A DNA stretch of 16,852 bases from CALMEC01 sp031372145 (GTDB lineage Bacteria > Actinomycetota > Thermoleophilia > Miltoncostaeales > Miltoncostaeaceae), in the NCBI GenBank assembly GCA_031372145.1, contig JANMKR010000009.1:1-16852 (forward strand), in the 5' to 3' direction. Below, piece after piece: positions 7,269-13,553 of the stretch (its first letter is position 1; the number at the start of each line of letters is the position of its first letter). The translations under genes were made by a program, and so were the position numbers. The notes below the pieces were generated by a model. It did not search any database and was not told the DNA's origin. It saw only the letters and a list, made by a program, of their open reading frames with translations.

Positions 7269-9203
7269 TCAGGCGACCGCGTCCCCCGCGTTCGGGAGAT
7301 CTTCGAAGTCGTCGAGTTCGCCTGCGTTGAGTTGGATCGTCTCACCAAGGGGGCGCAGACGGTTCATCCCGGGACGCGGGCCGAGCAACTCCTCGACCTC
7401 CTCGCGGTCAAGCGCCTCGGCGTCGAGCAGCGCCGTCGCCGATCGGTGCAGCAGATCCTCGTTGTCGGCAAGGAGCTCGTACGCGGCGCGGAAGGCGCCA
7501 CCAAGGAGGGACTGGATTTCACGTTCGATCCGCTCCTCACCGGTCGGTCCACGCGAGCCGCCGGTCAGGCCGGCTGCGAGGCTTTCCTCGGTTGTGCTGC
7601 GCGCCATACCGAGGTCCTGCACCATGACACGGGCGAGTTCGGTCGCGCGGCGCAGGTCGTCCGCGGCACCTGAGGTCATCTGACCGAAGATCAGCTCCTC
7701 GGCAGCGCGCCCGCCCATGATCCGGGCGAGCCGGTCCAGGTGTTCCTGACGGGTCGCGAGAAAGCGGTCTTCGTCGGGGAACGACACGGTCACGCCCAGC
7801 GCCTGGCCTTGCGGGATCACCGTCACACGTTCGATTGGCTCGCAGTTGGGCAGCATGTGCCCGACGATCGCGTGCCCCATCTCGTGGTAGGCGACCAGGG
7901 TCCGTTCGGTCTCGGAGAGCACCTGCGTGCGCTTCTCGGGTCCGGCCGCCAAGCGAAGGAGCGCCCGCCGGAAGTCGTCCAGGACAATCGCGGGGCGGCG
8001 CGCCCGGGTGGCTTCGAAGGACGCCTCATTGCAGAGCGCGGCAAGATCCGCTCCAGCCATGCCGGCGGTGAACGCGGCCACCTGCCCCAGCTCGACCCCC
8101 GGCGCCAGCGGACGGCTGCGGGTGTGGACATCCAGGATCAGGCGTCGCGCCGCGCGATCGGGCAGGCCGACTGCGATCTTGCGGTCAAAGCGTCCGGCAC
8201 GCACGAGCGCCGGGTCGAGGTGCTCGAGACGGTTGGTCGATGCCAGCACCACGACTGGTTTGCTGGGATCCACGTCGAAGCCGTCCATCTCGGAGAGCAG
8301 TTGGTCGAGTGTCGCCGTGTGCTCGCGCTCGCCACCGCCGCCACCGCTGCGGCGTTCACCGATGGCGTCGATCTCGTCGATGTAGAGCAACGCCGGCGCG
8401 TTCTTGCGGGCTGCCTTGAACAAGTCACGGATGCGTCGGGCGCCGACACCGACGTAGACCTCGACGAACTCGGATCCGGAGGCGCTGAAGAACGGCACGC
8501 CGGCCTCGCCCGCGACGGCCTTGGCGAGCAGCGTCTTGCCGGTGCCGGGGGGTCCGTAGAGGACGATGCCCTTGGGCAGGGTCGCTCCCATGGCCTCGAA
8601 GCGGGCCGGATCGCGCAGGTACTCCGCGATTTCGATGACCTCGTCGCGGATCTCATCGATGCCCGCGACGTCCGCCAGCTTGGTGTCGGACTTCGATGGC
8701 TTGGTCTTGTGGCTGAACCGCGCGCCGCCCATCATCCTGAGTGTCAGCGCGAAGATCACGACCAACATCGCTGTGAGCAAAAGTTGGCCCCACTGCTGAA
8801 ACCAATCGCCGATGCTGAAGCCGCCGCCGCCGATCCGCGCGGTCGGACCGGCGGGCGCCGCAAGCTCAGTCAGCTCGACTTCGCCTTTCTTGGCCGCGTC
8901 GATGACGCGATCGACCGAACGCGGGCTGACCAGATCGGTGACGAACGCGGGGCCCGAGGAGGTCTCGATGATGAGCAGGGCCTTCGCACGTCCATTGCTG
9001 ATCGTCGCCCTGGTGACGGAGTGATCCGACTCAAGTTTGGTGAGTGCTGTGACGTAGTCGATCCGGGCGGGCTCACGCGGCTCGGCGATCACCATCGCGG
9101 GCACGACGAAACACATCACAACTGCGATGAGTGCGAGTACGCGAATGCGGGTGTTCTGCGCAACCCTCCTTGGTGGCTTCTCTCCGTCATCATTCAACCG
9201 CAT
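7269..9203 (-). CDS. ftsH: ATP-dependent zinc metalloprotease FtsH
   Basis: FtsH is a membrane AAA+ protease that extracts and degrades membrane and unstable soluble proteins. In this 644-residue protein, helix 1 spans about residues 21-40, an extracytoplasmic domain runs to about 135 and helix 2 covers about 139-158. The AAA module has Walker A GPPGTGKT (217-224), pore loop FVEVYVG (246-252), Walker B LLYIDEID (272-279) and the second region of homology ending in AGRFDRK. The M41 protease has the HEMGH zinc site (440-444) and the third ligand Asp516 in TSGAADDL. The more usual pore loop is FVEMFVG and the more usual zinc site HEAGH; both differences are conservative. The tail is acidic. No strong ribosome-binding site precedes the ATG at 9203, so the exact start is less sure than the function. 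Confidence 0.96.
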   Translation of the reverse strand: MRLNDDGEKPPRRVAQNTRIRVLALIAVVMCFVVPAMVIAEPREPARIDYVTALTKLESDHSVTRATISNGRAKALLIIETSSGPAFVTDLVSPRSVDRVIDAAKKGEVELTELAAPAGPTARIGGGGFSIGDWFQQWGQLLLTAMLVVIFALTLRMMGGARFSHKTKPSKSDTKLADVAGIDEIRDEVIEIAEYLRDPARFEAMGATLPKGIVLYGPPGTGKTLLAKAVAGEAGVPFFSASGSEFVEVYVGVGARRIRDLFKAARKNAPALLYIDEIDAIGERRSGGGGGEREHTATLDQLLSEMDGFDVDPSKPVVVLASTNRLEHLDPALVRAGRFDRKIAVGLPDRAARRLILDVHTRSRPLAPGVELGQVAAFTAGMAGADLAALCNEASFEATRARRPAIVLDDFRRALLRLAAGPEKRTQVLSETERTLVAYHEMGHAIVGHMLPNCEPIERVTVIPQGQALGVTVSFPDEDRFLATRQEHLDRLARIMGGRAAEELIFGQMTSGAADDLRRATELARVMVQDLGMARSTTEESLAAGLTGGSRGPTGEERIEREIQSLLGGAFRAAYELLADNEDLLHRSATALLDAEALDREEVEELLGPRPGMNRLRPLGETIQLNAGELDDFEDLPNAGDAVA

Positions 9204-9235
9204 CTCATGGCTGTTTCCTACCCCCCAAAAGTCCA

Positions 9236-9243
9236 GTAGCTAC
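9236..9243. promoter_or_regulatory. GTAGCTAC palindrome in the ftsH / metallopeptidase divergent gap
   Basis: The 45-bp gap between divergent ftsH and the plus-strand metallopeptidase contains a perfect 8-bp palindrome. Read on the plus strand, TAGCTA ends 6 nt before the GTG at 9249, the same spacing as other candidate -10 boxes here but with A instead of T in the last position. Read on the minus strand it would give ftsH a leader of about 25-30 nt. It could be a shared -10 element or a repressor site. Confidence 0.25.
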
Positions 9244-9248
9244 ACATC

Positions 9249-9587
9249 GTGGACCGCGCGGCATTCGCACGCCTCGTCGCTGACGCGCTGGACGGCGTGC
9301 CGGAGCCGTTCGCGACCGCCCTCCGTGAGGTGGCAGTCGTCGTCGAGGATCGCTCACCCACCGGCGATCCAGACCTGTACGGCCTGTACCTGGGCGCCCC
9401 CCTCGACGAACCCTGGGCGGCGACTGGGGAACTGCCGCCGATGATCGCGATCTACATGCACCCGCTCGTTGACGACTGCGACACCGAGCAGGATCTGATC
9501 GATGAGGTTCGCATCACCCTGCTGCACGAACTCGGCCATCACCTCGGCATGGATGAGGATGATCTCGACGCGCTGGGATACGGCTAA
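9249..9587 (+). CDS. Zincin-like metallopeptidase family protein (Zincin_1 type)
   Basis: The 112-residue protein has the zinc-protease motif HELGHHLGMDEDDLDALGY at its C-terminal end. There HExxH supplies two zinc ligands and the catalytic Glu, and the following acidic cluster probably supplies the third. Upstream are an FxxLVxDALDGVPEPF opening, the TGDPDLYGLYLG segment and PPMIAIYMHPL. This is the usual arrangement of the short single-domain Zincin_1/DUF1025 family widespread in actinobacteria. Substrates are not known. There is no signal peptide or membrane helix, so it is cytoplasmic. The GTG at 9249 gives the family's normal length and is the first start after the ftsH-divergent gap. 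The nitroreductase gene follows 60 bp downstream with its own promoter candidate. Confidence 0.9.
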   Translation: MDRAAFARLVADALDGVPEPFATALREVAVVVEDRSPTGDPDLYGLYLGAPLDEPWAATGELPPMIAIYMHPLVDDCDTEQDLIDEVRITLLHELGHHLGMDEDDLDALGYG

Positions 9588-9633
9588 CTGCGAGCGGCGA
9601 CCCGTGCGTGCCGAGACCTCCGGTCGGCGCGTT

Positions 9634-9639
9634 TACAAT
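9634..9639 (+). promoter_or_regulatory. Candidate -10 box (TACAAT) for leaderless nitroreductase mRNA
   Basis: TACAAT is the best -10 match in the window. It ends 8 nt before the ATG at 9648, with no Shine-Dalgarno sequence between, and lies in the 60-bp gap after the metallopeptidase gene. A transcript starting at or next to the ATG is the simplest reading. Confidence 0.5.
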
Positions 9640-9647
9640 CGCGACTG

Positions 9648-10211
9648 ATGGCTGACGAAATGGATTTGCTCCTGTCGCGGCGGAGCATCGGCAGGGTCAG
9701 ACCCGACCCCATTCCGCGCGCCGCGGTCGAAGAACTCCTGGTCGCGGCCACACACGCGCCGAACCATCACCTGACTGCGCCCTGGCGGTTCGTCGTGCTG
9801 ACCGGTGCGGCTCGGCGCCAGGTCGGCGAGGCACACGCCACGGCCGTCGTTCGTCAACGGCCCGATGCCGGGCCCGACGTGATCGCTCGTGAGTCCGCCC
9901 GGCTGGAACGCGCCCCCGTGGTCATCGCATGCATCGTCCGAACCGATCCCGACGATGTCGTGCAGGCCCGCGAAGACCGCGATGCGGTCGCAACTGCGAT
10001 CCAGAACCTGTTGCTCGCGGCCCACATCCGCGGCCTGGCAGCGATGTGGCGCACGGGCGCGATGGTCGACGAACCCGAAGTCCTCGCCGCGCTCGGGTTG
10101 GTGCCGGGTGACGCCATCGTGGCGTTCGTCTACCTGGGTCACGCGTCGGTCGCTCCACCCGAACGCGAGCGCCCACCACTCGGGGCGGTCGTTGAGTGGC
10201 GGGATCGGTGA
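9648..10211 (+). CDS. Nitroreductase family FMN-dependent oxidoreductase
   Basis: The 187-residue protein fits the single-domain nitroreductase fold, which binds FMN at a dimer interface and reduces substrates with NAD(P)H. Features are the N-terminal LLSRRSIGRVRPDPIP (the RRS arginines usually contact the FMN phosphate), THAPNHHLTAPWRFVVL, the central helix AVATAIQNLLLAAHIRGLAAMW, and the late GLVPGDAIVAFVYLGHA. It is closest to the short YdjA-like group. The natural substrate cannot be inferred; roles in nitroaromatic or flavin chemistry are only family-level possibilities. The ATG at 9648 is supported by the TACAAT box just upstream. The next gene starts inside its 3' end, so the two are probably made from one mRNA. 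Confidence 0.88.
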   Translation: MADEMDLLLSRRSIGRVRPDPIPRAAVEELLVAATHAPNHHLTAPWRFVVLTGAARRQVGEAHATAVVRQRPDAGPDVIARESARLERAPVVIACIVRTDPDDVVQAREDRDAVATAIQNLLLAAHIRGLAAMWRTGAMVDEPEVLAALGLVPGDAIVAFVYLGHASVAPPERERPPLGAVVEWRDR

Positions 10212-11752
10212 GACCGATTGACTTCGGGATCGATGGACGCATCGTCGCGGGCCTCGCCGGGCTGACCCTGCTCGCGGCCGGTTTGGGGTTCGTCGTCGCC
10301 GCCGGGTTGGACGGCTCGGGTGCGGGGCGGACCGCCGCAATCGCGGCGCCGGTGCCGTCGCTGGCACCCGAGGCGGTGGACCCTGGGACGTCGACGACGG
10401 CCGCGGCGGTTCCGACCCTCCCTCCGGTCACCGTCGGGACGCCCGCGCCGACCACCACGGAGTCAGCGGCGCCACCACCACCCGCTCCGGCCGTGACCCA
10501 GGCGCCCGTCCCGGCCGTGCCGACGCCGCCCGTGCCCACAACGACCACCCGACCGACCGCCACGAATCCGACGACGACGACCACAACGACGACACCTCCA
10601 CCGGTACAGCCGCCCGCGGCGGATCCCGGTGATCTCGTGCCGTTTCGCCCTGAGGCGGCGAGCCGGCCGCTCGCGCAATTCCTGGTTCCGGATGGTGCGC
10701 TCCCCGCCGATGTGACTGCGGCCACGGCCACGCTCAAGGGTGCGCAGAAGGATGCGCCGGCGGCCGGGACCACGCGGACCGATATCGCCTACATCCTCGA
10801 GCTGGGCCGCAGGTTCACCGACGCCCGTCTTGCGGGACGCAAGGCGACGGTCAGCCGGACCGTTCGTGTCAACGCGTGGTGGTACGCCCGCAAACGCGCG
10901 CCCACATCACGCGTGCTGGTGCGTGATTCCGAGGGGCTCGTCTACTCCTATGCCCCCGGGCATGGCTTTGCGTTGAACCCGGTCGGTACCGCAGGACGTT
11001 GGCAACGGCTCAACGAGGGGTTCTCGAACGTGCAGCTCGCCACGACGTTCTTGGAACTCGGCGTCGCCGAGATCCGCGGCGGACGCCAGACCTTGAACTG
11101 GGAGTACTACGACATTCCCGATCAGCCCACCGCGATCCGCCCCGGCGTCTCCGCGATGGCACAATCGCGCGTCGCTCAGCTGATGGCGAGCGCCTACCGC
11201 GCGACCGGCAACGCCCGGTTTGCGAACGCCGCGGTCGACGCGATGGCATCGCTGGCGGTCGACGTGTCAGCCGGGGGAACGCGCAGCATGGTCGCGTATC
11301 CCGCCGGATCGGTGGCCGCACCGTGGTTTGTCGAGCGGGCATACCCGGGAGAGGACCCCTGGAAGGGTGCCGCGCTCAACGGTTTCATGGTCGCGATCAT
11401 CGAGCTGCGTTCGGCAGAACGGGCGCTACGAGAGCCGACGACCGGTCCATCAGCGACCGGCGAGGCCGCAGCCAACGAGGCCAAGCGGCTCGCCGACGAA
11501 GGCGCTGCGACGCTCGATCGGTACCTCCCGGCACATGACTCCGGCAAGTGGAGCTACTACGGACTGCTGACGCCCGGACGGGCGTTTCGCAGCTACCTCG
11601 CAAACGCGACGTACCACTGCTACCACGTCACGCTGTTGCGAAGCCTGGCTCCGCAATACCCGACACTGCGCTTCGCGGCCTTCGCCGATACGTGGGCCGG
11701 CTACGCGACCCGAGCCGGAACCACCTGCCCCACCACGGCGCCGACGGGGTAG
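10208..11752 (+). CDS. Membrane-anchored protein with D-glucuronyl C5-epimerase-type C-terminal domain
   Basis: About 514 residues from GTG 10208, which overlaps the nitroreductase stop as GTGA. A GTG at 10196 in the same frame is an alternative. A hydrophobic helix at about residues 10-33 looks like an uncleaved signal anchor. It is followed by a roughly 95-residue linker rich in Pro, Thr and Ala with runs of Thr, as in cell-wall-spanning proteins. The folded part resembles the C5-epimerase C-terminal family (PF06662): WEYYDIPDQPTAIRPGVSAM, repeated helical segments of an alpha/alpha toroid such as VAQLMASAYRATGN, LNGFMVAIIELRSAER, and SGKWSYYGLLTPGRAF before NATYHCYHV. In animals this domain epimerises glucuronate in heparan sulfate. 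The bacterial substrate is unknown, and a role in acidic surface polysaccharide is inference. No glycosyltransferases lie nearby. Confidence 0.8.
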   Translation: MRPIDFGIDGRIVAGLAGLTLLAAGLGFVVAAGLDGSGAGRTAAIAAPVPSLAPEAVDPGTSTTAAAVPTLPPVTVGTPAPTTTESAAPPPPAPAVTQAPVPAVPTPPVPTTTTRPTATNPTTTTTTTTPPPVQPPAADPGDLVPFRPEAASRPLAQFLVPDGALPADVTAATATLKGAQKDAPAAGTTRTDIAYILELGRRFTDARLAGRKATVSRTVRVNAWWYARKRAPTSRVLVRDSEGLVYSYAPGHGFALNPVGTAGRWQRLNEGFSNVQLATTFLELGVAEIRGGRQTLNWEYYDIPDQPTAIRPGVSAMAQSRVAQLMASAYRATGNARFANAAVDAMASLAVDVSAGGTRSMVAYPAGSVAAPWFVERAYPGEDPWKGAALNGFMVAIIELRSAERALREPTTGPSATGEAAANEAKRLADEGAATLDRYLPAHDSGKWSYYGLLTPGRAFRSYLANATYHCYHVTLLRSLAPQYPTLRFAAFADTWAGYATRAGTTCPTTAPTG

Positions 11753-11753
11753 C

Positions 11754-11788
11754 GCACCGTCCGGACGCCGGCCCACCCGTCGCGGTGC
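11754..11788. terminator. Possible weak terminator between convergent epimerase-like gene and npdG
   Basis: In the 39-bp gap, GCACCG (11754-11759) and CGGTGC (11783-11788) are inverted repeats, with CCGG pairs between them that could extend the structure. There is no T-tract. Position between two convergent stops is the main support. Confidence 0.22.
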
Positions 11789-11791
11789 CCG

Positions 11792-12445
11792 CTACTCGTG
11801 CAGACCCTCGATCTTGATCGAGGCTTCGCCGCCATAGCGGCGGTTGAGGTTGATGATGATCGCGGTCGATCCCTCGATGATGAGCGCGTTGGCCAGGATG
11901 CCCGCATCCAGCGCCCGGACCCCCGGCAGCGCATCGGTCAGCGCCATCACCGTCTCACGCGTGTCCTTGCCGCGGCCGCAGACGAGGACGTCGGCGTCGA
12001 TCGTCTCACGCTTTTGCAGGCGCCCGGCAGGCAGGTTGTTGAACGCCATCGCGACCTTGGCCTCGGGCGCCAGCTCCTGGATGCGTTGGGCCATCGACCC
12101 ACCTGGCAGGTTCGTCAGGGCAGTTGCCCCGTTCTTGCCGAACTCGAGCGCGTTGATGACCGAAATGACGACCTTGCCGGCGAGCGCGCCCGCCATCGGA
12201 GGGATCGTCGCCTCGACGCCCTCCCACGGGATCGACACGATCGCGATCTCGGCCGCTTCGGCGGCGGCAACGTTCTCCATCGGCACGAAGTTGCCCTCTG
12301 GAAGGTCTTCACGCAGCGTGTCCGCCGCCTGGTCGGCCCGCTCCTGGCTGCGCGAGCCCACGATGATCTCGTGGCCCGCAGCCGCGAAGTTCACCGCGAG
12401 GCCGCGGCCCAGATCGCCGGTTCCGCCAAAGATCGCGATCTTCAA
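11792..12445 (-). CDS. npdG: NADPH-dependent F420 reductase (F420H2:NADP+ oxidoreductase)
   Basis: The 217-residue protein transfers hydride between NADP(H) and the deazaflavin F420. It opens with KIAIFGGTGDLGRGLA, a Rossmann glycine motif, followed by EIIVGSRSQERA, where Ser and Arg residues contact the NADP 2'-phosphate. VSIPWEGVEATI, SVINALEF and KVAMAFNNLPAG complete a pattern typical of NpdG/Fno. The start is TTG at 12445: GAGGGAG lies 6 nt upstream and homology begins at the next codon. The frame is open further upstream but shows no recognisable protein there. It follows folD on the same strand after a 230-bp gap containing possible RNA structure. Its presence implies the organism makes F420. 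Whether it reduces F420 or makes NADPH in vivo cannot be read from sequence. Confidence 0.93.
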   Translation of the reverse strand: MKIAIFGGTGDLGRGLAVNFAAAGHEIIVGSRSQERADQAADTLREDLPEGNFVPMENVAAAEAAEIAIVSIPWEGVEATIPPMAGALAGKVVISVINALEFGKNGATALTNLPGGSMAQRIQELAPEAKVAMAFNNLPAGRLQKRETIDADVLVCGRGKDTRETVMALTDALPGVRALDAGILANALIIEGSTAIIINLNRRYGGEASIKIEGLHE

Positions 12446-12675
12446 TTCAAACTCCCTCTCGGATGGCCCTGCTCGCAGCGTTGGGCGTGAAAATGGCGAG
12501 CGAAAGGCCCGCCGGACGGGGACGCAGGACGACGCCAAGTCAGAAACATGGTTTCGACCGAGGACAACGCCCTCGAGGCGCTGCGTCCCGCGGAAACGTA
12601 CCGAATCCGGCGAGGCTTTGCAGCCGCCGGTTTCCGGCCCAACCTCGTGAGCAGGGACACTGGTGCGCTCGTGCG
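12446..12675. other. 230-bp folD-npdG intergenic region with nested inverted repeats
   Basis: No convincing gene is seen here. The region contains the npdG ribosome-binding site and a 30-bp motif at 12494-12523 that recurs at 16602-16631. It also has a nested structure at 12592-12635, where GGAAAC/GTTTCC flank a second stem CGGC-GGCT / AGCC-GCCG closing a TTGC loop (plus-strand reading). If folD and npdG share a transcript, these would sit in the npdG leader. Confidence 0.45.
12452..12458 (-). promoter_or_regulatory. Strong Shine-Dalgarno (GAGGGAG) fixing the npdG TTG start
   Basis: GAGGGAG on the minus strand lies six bases before TTG 12445. No ATG or GTG in the same frame is suitably placed, so the rare TTG start is well supported. 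npdG therefore has a leadered mRNA. Confidence 0.7.
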
Positions 12676-13530
12676 CTACTCCCCCATGCGCCGCTGTGCG
12701 GCTTGGAGGGTGTTGGCAAGGAGCAGCGCGATGGTCATGGGGCCCACCCCTCCAGGCACCGGGGTCAGCCATCCCGCCACCTCGGCCGCCTCTTCTTGGG
12801 CGACGTCGCCACGAAGTCCGGCATCCGTTCGGTTGATCCCCACGTCTACCACCGCAGCGCCAGGCTTGATCCAGTCCCCCCGGATCATGTCCGCCCGACC
12901 GACGGCTGCGACAAGGATGTCCGCCTCACGGCACAACGCGGGCAGATCCTTCGTCCGCGAATGGGCGATCGTCACGGTGGCGTGTTCGGCGAGCAGCAGC
13001 AGGCTCATGGGCTTCCCCACGATCAGACTGCGGCCGACGACCACCGCGCGGGCTCCCGCAATCGGGACCCCGGCCTCGTGCAGCAGGTGCATGACGCCGC
13101 TCGGCGTGCAGGCCACGAGGCCCGGCTCGCCGCGCATCAGCCGTCCCAGACTGACCGCGCCGAACCCGTCCACGTCCTTATCGGGATGGATACGCGCGGC
13201 GATGGCGGGCTCGGACAGCTGGTCGGGCACCGGCAGCTGCACCAGGACTCCGTCGACCGTGTCGTCGGCGTTGAGTTCGTCGATCAGCGCGTCCAGCTCG
13301 GCTTGCGTCGTGGTGTCGGACAGCTTGACCCGGCGCGAGATCATCCCCGCCTCGTCCGCGCTCTTGGCCTTGTTGGCCTGGTAGATCTCGGAGGCCGGAT
13401 CGTCACCGACCTGGATGCCCACCAGCCCGGGCTTGCGACCGTACTTGGCCGTGAACGCCGCCGCGCCCTCGGCAATGCGCCCGCGCAGCTCCAGACCCGA
13501 TGCCTTGCCGTCGATGATCGTCGCGCTCAC
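12676..13530 (-). CDS. folD: Bifunctional methylene-THF dehydrogenase / methenyl-THF cyclohydrolase
   Basis: FolD interconverts 5,10-methylene-, methenyl- and 10-formyl-tetrahydrofolate in the cytoplasm, usually with NADP. The 284-residue length is standard. Visible signatures are ASEIYQANKAK with catalytic Tyr50 and Lys54, VLVQLPVP, PDKDVDGF, CTPSGVM, the nucleotide-binding VVGRSLIVGKPM, GINR and the C-terminal TPVPGGVGPMT. The start is GTG at 13530 with GAGGAG six bases upstream. pcrA ends only 23 bp before it, so the two are probably co-transcribed, while npdG follows 230 bp later. FolD makes or uses NADPH, the same pool used by NpdG. Confidence 0.97.
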   Translation of the reverse strand: MSATIIDGKASGLELRGRIAEGAAAFTAKYGRKPGLVGIQVGDDPASEIYQANKAKSADEAGMISRRVKLSDTTTQAELDALIDELNADDTVDGVLVQLPVPDQLSEPAIAARIHPDKDVDGFGAVSLGRLMRGEPGLVACTPSGVMHLLHEAGVPIAGARAVVVGRSLIVGKPMSLLLLAEHATVTIAHSRTKDLPALCREADILVAAVGRADMIRGDWIKPGAAVVDVGINRTDAGLRGDVAQEEAAEVAGWLTPVPGGVGPMTIALLLANTLQAAQRRMGE

Positions 13531-13536
13531 TCATGA

Positions 13537-13542
13537 CTCCTC
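13537..13542 (-). promoter_or_regulatory. Shine-Dalgarno GAGGAG supporting the folD GTG start
   Basis: GAGGAG lies six bases before GTG 13530 in the 23-bp pcrA-folD gap. An ATG in the spacer is in another frame and would give an unrelated protein, so GTG is the start. Confidence 0.65.
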
Positions 13543-13553
13543 GTCGAATGTGA

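Noticed and set aside
7740..9239. Long open frame (499 residues) on the plus strand opposite ftsH
   Set aside because: It is antisense to a fully recognised FtsH, has an Arg/His/Gln-rich composition typical of mirrored GC-rich codons and no family resemblance.
12592..12635. Cyclic-di-GMP-I riboswitch, suggested by GCAAAGCC on the minus strand
   Set aside because: The second conserved arm, tetraloop/receptor and downstream GTAGCGGG-type segment are not seen. The short match occurs inside a simple stem-loop.
12442..12660. Small minus-strand gene in the folD-npdG gap
   Set aside because: Arg/Pro/Ser-rich reading without a ribosome-binding site. It overlaps the npdG Shine-Dalgarno and start region and the inverted repeats.
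12463..13536. Plus-strand 357-residue open frame opposite folD
   Set aside because: Antisense to folD with low-plausibility composition. FolD motifs on the minus strand are complete.
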